Assembly: GCA_038133505.1 (NCBI GenBank)
Contig: JAYPTI010000049.1
Location: forward strand, 1-19,146
Length of the DNA: 19,146 nucleotides
DNA from: JAYQUR01 sp038133505
Lineage (GTDB): Bacteria > Pseudomonadota > Alphaproteobacteria > MPNO01 > UBA830
Direction: 5' to 3'
Shown here: positions 16,254-19,146 of the stretch, in pieces
How positions within the stretch are numbered: the first letter of the stretch is position 1
How the letters are laid out: the number at the start of each line of letters is the position of its first letter
Program-made: the position numbers and the translations under genes
Notes under the pieces: generated by a model
What the model saw: only the letters and a program-made list of their open reading frames with translations
The model's database searches: none
Told to the model about the DNA's origin: nothing

Positions 16254-17594
16254 CTAGTTTTCGCGGAGGGCGCGGTTCATGCTGCGAGAGATGGGGGCCA
16301 GCAGATAATCGAGCGGCGAACGAGCGCCCGTTGAGATGAGAACCTCCGCGCCCATGCCCGGCTGAATCCTGACATGGGCCGGCTCGCCGGTCTGGTTCGA
16401 GAACTCGACCTGCGCCAGATAGTAGTTGAAGCCGGTACGAGGATCGGTCAGCCGGTCGGCCGAAATCTTCGCGACCTTTCCGCCGATCGGCGTGCGGGTT
16501 CGGCGGTTCAAGGCAGTGAGCTGTATGCGGGCCGCCATTCCCTCCATAACCTGGTCGACGTCTTCCGGGTCGATGGACGCATGGACGACGAGCCCGTCGT
16601 CGAGCGGAACGATGTCGAGGAGCGGCGCGCCAGCAGCGATGACGCCGCCGTTGGTGTGCACTTTCAGCCCGACGACCATGCCGTCGATCGGAGATCTGAT
16701 TTCTGTGCGATCGAGCACGTCCTCCGCGGCCGCAAGCTGCTGGGACAGGCCGTATGCCCGTTCTTCCGCACTTCGCAGCAGTTCCGCGATCTCGGCGGAA
16801 CGTTCCGATTTCATCTCCGCGATCCGCAAGCGCGTCTCCTCGATGGCCTGGTTTGCCCGCGCGATCTCCGATGTGAAGCGGTTGATCCGGCCGCCGAGTT
16901 CGGCCCGCGACCGCTTGACGGCGAGCATCCTCGGTTTCCCGACGAGGTTCTTCGCGTACAGGTTTTCGAGGCCTTTCAGTTCCTCATCGACGAGGGCGAG
17001 CTGATGCCGCGTCGAGCCGATCTGCGTGGTGAGGCCCGCGATTTCGTCGGAGAGGCTGGCAATGTGGCGATCGAGGGCGCCGGTCCTCTCGGCGGCATAC
17101 TTTCGGCGTTTCCGGAAGATGTCGATCTGGCCGTCGATGGCGGCGGCGACGGCCGGGTTCGAGCGGATCTGGAGAAGGGCGTCGGGAAAGCGGATTTCCT
17201 CATGGCCGTCGCGCTCGGCGATCAGACGCGCAACGGTCGCCTGCGTTTCGAAGCTCTGTATCTTGAGCTGGTTCCGCGTCGCGTTGCGCTGCGTATCCTG
17301 GAGCCGGATAAGGACGTCGCCGGCAGAGACGCGGCTGCCTTCCTTCACCAGGATGGCTTCGACGATGCCGCCTTCCAGATTCTGGATCGTACGGCGGTTG
17401 GATTCCACGCTGACGATGCCGGGCGCGACGACGGCACTTTCGATCGGCGCGAGCGCCGACCAGGCGCCGAGCAATCCGAGGAAACCGGCGATCGTCGCCG
17501 CCCCGAGCAGGAGCATCCGCCGGTCGAATGGCGGGAGGCTTTTGAGATGGAGGTTCCGCCCGTCCATGGGGCGGCCGCTGTTTTCAGATGTCAT
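16254..17594 (-). CDS. Type I secretion membrane fusion protein, HlyD family
   Basis: 446-residue periplasmic adaptor. A cytosolic tail of about 26 residues precedes one membrane helix (about 27-48, MLLLGAATIAGFLGLLGAW). Then comes the lipoyl-like half (RTIQNLEGGIVEAILVKEG), a long alpha-helical hairpin/coiled coil of roughly residues 100-290, the second lipoyl half (DRTEIRSPIDGMVVGLKVH), a beta-barrel, and the C-terminal PGMGAEVLISTGARSPLDYLLAPI typical of HlyD/PrtE adaptors. In type I secretion it bridges an inner-membrane ABC transporter and TolC. No ABC gene, TolC homologue or RTX substrate is in this window. The ATG at 17594 (MTSENSG, with GGAAAAGAG upstream) was preferred to an Arg-rich extension starting at 17675. 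Confidence 0.9.
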   Translation of the reverse strand: MTSENSGRPMDGRNLHLKSLPPFDRRMLLLGAATIAGFLGLLGAWSALAPIESAVVAPGIVSVESNRRTIQNLEGGIVEAILVKEGSRVSAGDVLIRLQDTQRNATRNQLKIQSFETQATVARLIAERDGHEEIRFPDALLQIRSNPAVAAAIDGQIDIFRKRRKYAAERTGALDRHIASLSDEIAGLTTQIGSTRHQLALVDEELKGLENLYAKNLVGKPRMLAVKRSRAELGGRINRFTSEIARANQAIEETRLRIAEMKSERSAEIAELLRSAEERAYGLSQQLAAAEDVLDRTEIRSPIDGMVVGLKVHTNGGVIAAGAPLLDIVPLDDGLVVHASIDPEDVDQVMEGMAARIQLTALNRRTRTPIGGKVAKISADRLTDPRTGFNYYLAQVEFSNQTGEPAHVRIQPGMGAEVLISTGARSPLDYLLAPISRSMNRALREN

Positions 17595-17841
17595 GGCTCT
17601 TTTCCGCACGCAGAGGCATCGGACGGTTCGCGGACGAGGCGGGCGCTTCCTCGCCGTCGCCGATCCACGGGGCATCGGGCATCCTTTCTGTCGCCGGTCA
17701 AAATGGGACTATGGACCCGGCGTGCCGTCAAGCTGCCCGGTATCTGGTGCTCGTCCGGCGCTGTGCGCCGTGTCTGGCGCGAAACGCGTGCGTCGTGCTA
17801 GAGAAGCCACCGGCCGAGGTCGTTCCAACGGGAGAGAAGCA
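17595..17841. other. Divergent intergenic region (membrane fusion protein / aminotransferase)
   Basis: 247 bases between two divergent starts. A perfect hairpin CGGCGC-tgt-GCGCCG lies at 17756-17770, about 72 bases before the aminotransferase start. I see no convincing -35/-10 pair and no believable small gene; an open frame across 17588-17845 has no recognisable protein features. Confidence 0.4.
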
Positions 17842-19005
17842 GTGAAACCGGGCAACACGGTTCTGTCGAGTTTCGGCACGACGATTTTCGAGGTGATGTC
17901 CCGCCTCGCGCAGGCGCACGACGCGGTCAATCTGGGGCAGGGATTTCCGGACGGGAACGGCCCCGAGGACGTCGTCGAGGCGGGCGTCGAGTATCTGCGA
18001 AACGGGGTCAACCAGTATCCGTCCATGTACGGCATTCCCGACCTGCGCCAGGCGGTCGCGGAACATGCGAAGCGGTTCTACGACCTCGATGTCGACTGGC
18101 AGACCGAGACGATGGTGACGTCGGGCGGAACGGAAGCGCTCGGCGCCGCGCTGCTCGGGCTGATCGAGCCGGGCGACGAAGTGATCCTGATCGAGCCGCT
18201 CTACGATTCCTACCTGCCGATCGTCCAGCGCGGTGGCGGCGTCGCGAAGTGCGTGCGTCTGGAGCCGCCGGGCTGGGAGCTGCCGCGCGCCGAGCTCGAA
18301 GCTGCCTTTTCGGACAAGACGAAGCTCATCCTGATCAACACGCCACAGAACCCCTGCGCCAAGGTGTACAGTCGCGACGAGCTCGAATTCATCGCGACGC
18401 TCTGCCGGAAGCACGACGCGTTCGCGGTCTGCGACGAGGTCTACGAGCATCTCGCGTTCGACGGCGTGCCGCACGTCCCGATGATCACGCTGCCCGGCAT
18501 GCGCGATCGCACCGTGCGTATCCAGTCGGCCGGCAAGATCTTTTCGCTGACCGGCTGGAAGATCGGGATGATCACCGCTGCGCCCGACGTGCTGACGCCG
18601 ATCGCCAAGGCGCACCAGTATCTGACCTTCACCACGCCGCCCAATCTTCAGGCCGCGGTCGCCTACGGGCTGCGCAAGGAGGACGCCTATTTCGAGACGC
18701 TGACCTCCGATATGCAGGCGCGGCGCGATCATCTTGCCGACGGGCTGCGCGACGTCGGTTTCGAGGTCATTCCCTGCCAGGGGACGTATTTCATCACCAC
18801 CGATTTCCGCCCGCTCGGCTATAACGGCGTCGATACCGACTTTTGCCAGTACCTGACGACCGAAGCGGGGGTCGCGGCCGTGCCGGTCAGCGCCTTCTAC
18901 ACCTCCGACGACGTCAAGTATTTCGCGCGGTTTTCGTTCTGCAAGAAGGCGGAAACCATCGACGAGGCGATCCGGCGGCTGAAGGCGCATTTCGGCCGCG
19001 GCTGA
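17842..19005 (+). CDS. PLP-dependent class I/II aminotransferase (YbdL/kynurenine aminotransferase-like)
   Basis: 387-residue fold-type I aminotransferase. The N-terminal motif NLGQGFPDGNGPEDV and the early NQYPSMYGIPDLRQAVA are those of the KAT/YbdL (methionine, glutamine or kynurenine) branch. The cofactor pocket shows SGGTEALGAAL, NTPQNPCAKVY, DEVYEHLAFDG, and the Schiff-base Lys232 in SAGKIFSLTGWKIG. The substrate carboxylate arginine is in FARFSF. Preferred amino donor cannot be fixed from sequence. The GTG at 17842 follows GGGAGAG at 6 bases and gives MKPGNTVLSSFGTTIFEVM; an ATG inside (MSRLA) would cut a conserved segment. The gene stands alone and is followed by tRNA-His. Confidence 0.93.
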   Translation: MKPGNTVLSSFGTTIFEVMSRLAQAHDAVNLGQGFPDGNGPEDVVEAGVEYLRNGVNQYPSMYGIPDLRQAVAEHAKRFYDLDVDWQTETMVTSGGTEALGAALLGLIEPGDEVILIEPLYDSYLPIVQRGGGVAKCVRLEPPGWELPRAELEAAFSDKTKLILINTPQNPCAKVYSRDELEFIATLCRKHDAFAVCDEVYEHLAFDGVPHVPMITLPGMRDRTVRIQSAGKIFSLTGWKIGMITAAPDVLTPIAKAHQYLTFTTPPNLQAAVAYGLRKEDAYFETLTSDMQARRDHLADGLRDVGFEVIPCQGTYFITTDFRPLGYNGVDTDFCQYLTTEAGVAAVPVSAFYTSDDVKYFARFSFCKKAETIDEAIRRLKAHFGRG

Positions 19006-19018
19006 CGCGCAATCCGCC

Positions 19019-19047
19019 TTGACGCGCAACAGTGCGGGGTCTACTTA
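19019..19047 (+). promoter_or_regulatory. Sigma-70 promoter of tRNA-His
   Basis: TTGACG (19019-19024), 17-base spacer, TACTTA (19042-19047). The expected start near 19054 leaves about 14 bases of leader before the tRNA. Confidence 0.75.
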
Positions 19048-19068
19048 CTGCGCCCGCTGTGTCCTGCG

Positions 19069-19145
19069 GTGGCTGTAGCTCAGTTGGTTAGAGCGCCTGG
19101 TTGTGGTCCAGGAGGTCGTGGGTTCGAATCCCATCAGCCACCCCA
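19069..19145 (+). tRNA. tRNA-His (GTG anticodon)
   Basis: Complete cloverleaf: acceptor GTGGCTG/CAGCCAC, D-arm GCTC/GAGC, anticodon stem CCTGG/CCAGG with loop TTGTGGT (anticodon GTG, His), variable AGGTC, T-arm GTGGG/CCCAT with loop TTCGAAT, discriminator C73 (19142) and encoded CCA (19143-19145). The base before it, g19068, is the genomic G-1 that pairs with C73, the classic identity element for HisRS. Confidence 0.97.
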
Positions 19146-19146
19146 G

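Noticed and set aside
17595..17675. N-terminal extension of the membrane fusion protein
   Set aside because: Arg/Pro-rich, unlike normal HlyD N-termini, and the ATG at 17594 has a reasonable ribosome site.
17588..17845. Possible small gene between the adaptor and aminotransferase genes
   Set aside because: No ribosome site or protein features; overlaps both flanking starts.

Overview
The window is a GC-rich stretch of bacterial chromosome made of ordinary housekeeping genes. A SUF operon with a SufU-type scaffold, a glnB-glnA pair, a ParE-sized topoisomerase IV B subunit and an RhlE-type helicase with the tail 'VPAFLQRP' all suggest Alphaproteobacteria. The tRNA-His keeps a genomic G at -1 and C73, which argues against the alphaproteobacterial clade that lost this identity element. 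A 32-base run of N, and residue changes that break conserved positions in at least two genes, point to a draft or metagenome-derived assembly.

Layout. Positions 1-5215 (+) hold the 3' end of sufB, then sufC, sufD, sufS, sufU, sufT and sufA, mostly with 4-bp stop/start overlaps and closed by a rho-independent terminator. A PaaY/CaiE-type gamma-carbonic-anhydrase-like gene follows (5286-5888, +). It converges on a minus-strand pair: a stand-alone Lrp/AsnC ligand-binding (RAM) domain protein (5922-6164) and an RhlE-like DEAD-box helicase (6178-7653). Divergent from these is a plus-strand pair: an isochorismatase-family hydrolase (7784-8326) and an alpha/beta hydrolase (8361-9062). Next on the minus strand are a lipoprotein of unknown function (9072-9635) and parE (9748-11757). 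A YciA-type acyl-CoA thioesterase broken by an in-frame TAG (11869-12276) and a small secreted protein (12282-12680) run on the plus strand into a bidirectional terminator shared with glnA.

glnA (12756-14168) and glnB (14275-14613) form a minus-strand nitrogen-control operon. Its upstream region carries a good sigma-54 (-24/-12) promoter and an NtrC-like palindrome. A two-CBS-domain protein is divergent (14890-15321), followed by a secreted alpha/beta hydrolase (15372-16238). A type I secretion membrane fusion protein with no ABC partner in view lies on the minus strand (16254-17594). The window ends with a class I/II aminotransferase (17842-19005) and tRNA-His(GTG), which has its own sigma-70-like promoter.

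I do not see a clearly new multi-gene system. The strongest second-look items are the loss of a conserved metal-ligand histidine in GlnA (Pro271), the in-frame TAG in the thioesterase, a Gly/Pro-rich segment replacing a core strand in the 8361-9062 hydrolase, the sigma-54/NtrC region of glnB, and the orphan membrane fusion protein. The first three may be base-calling errors.
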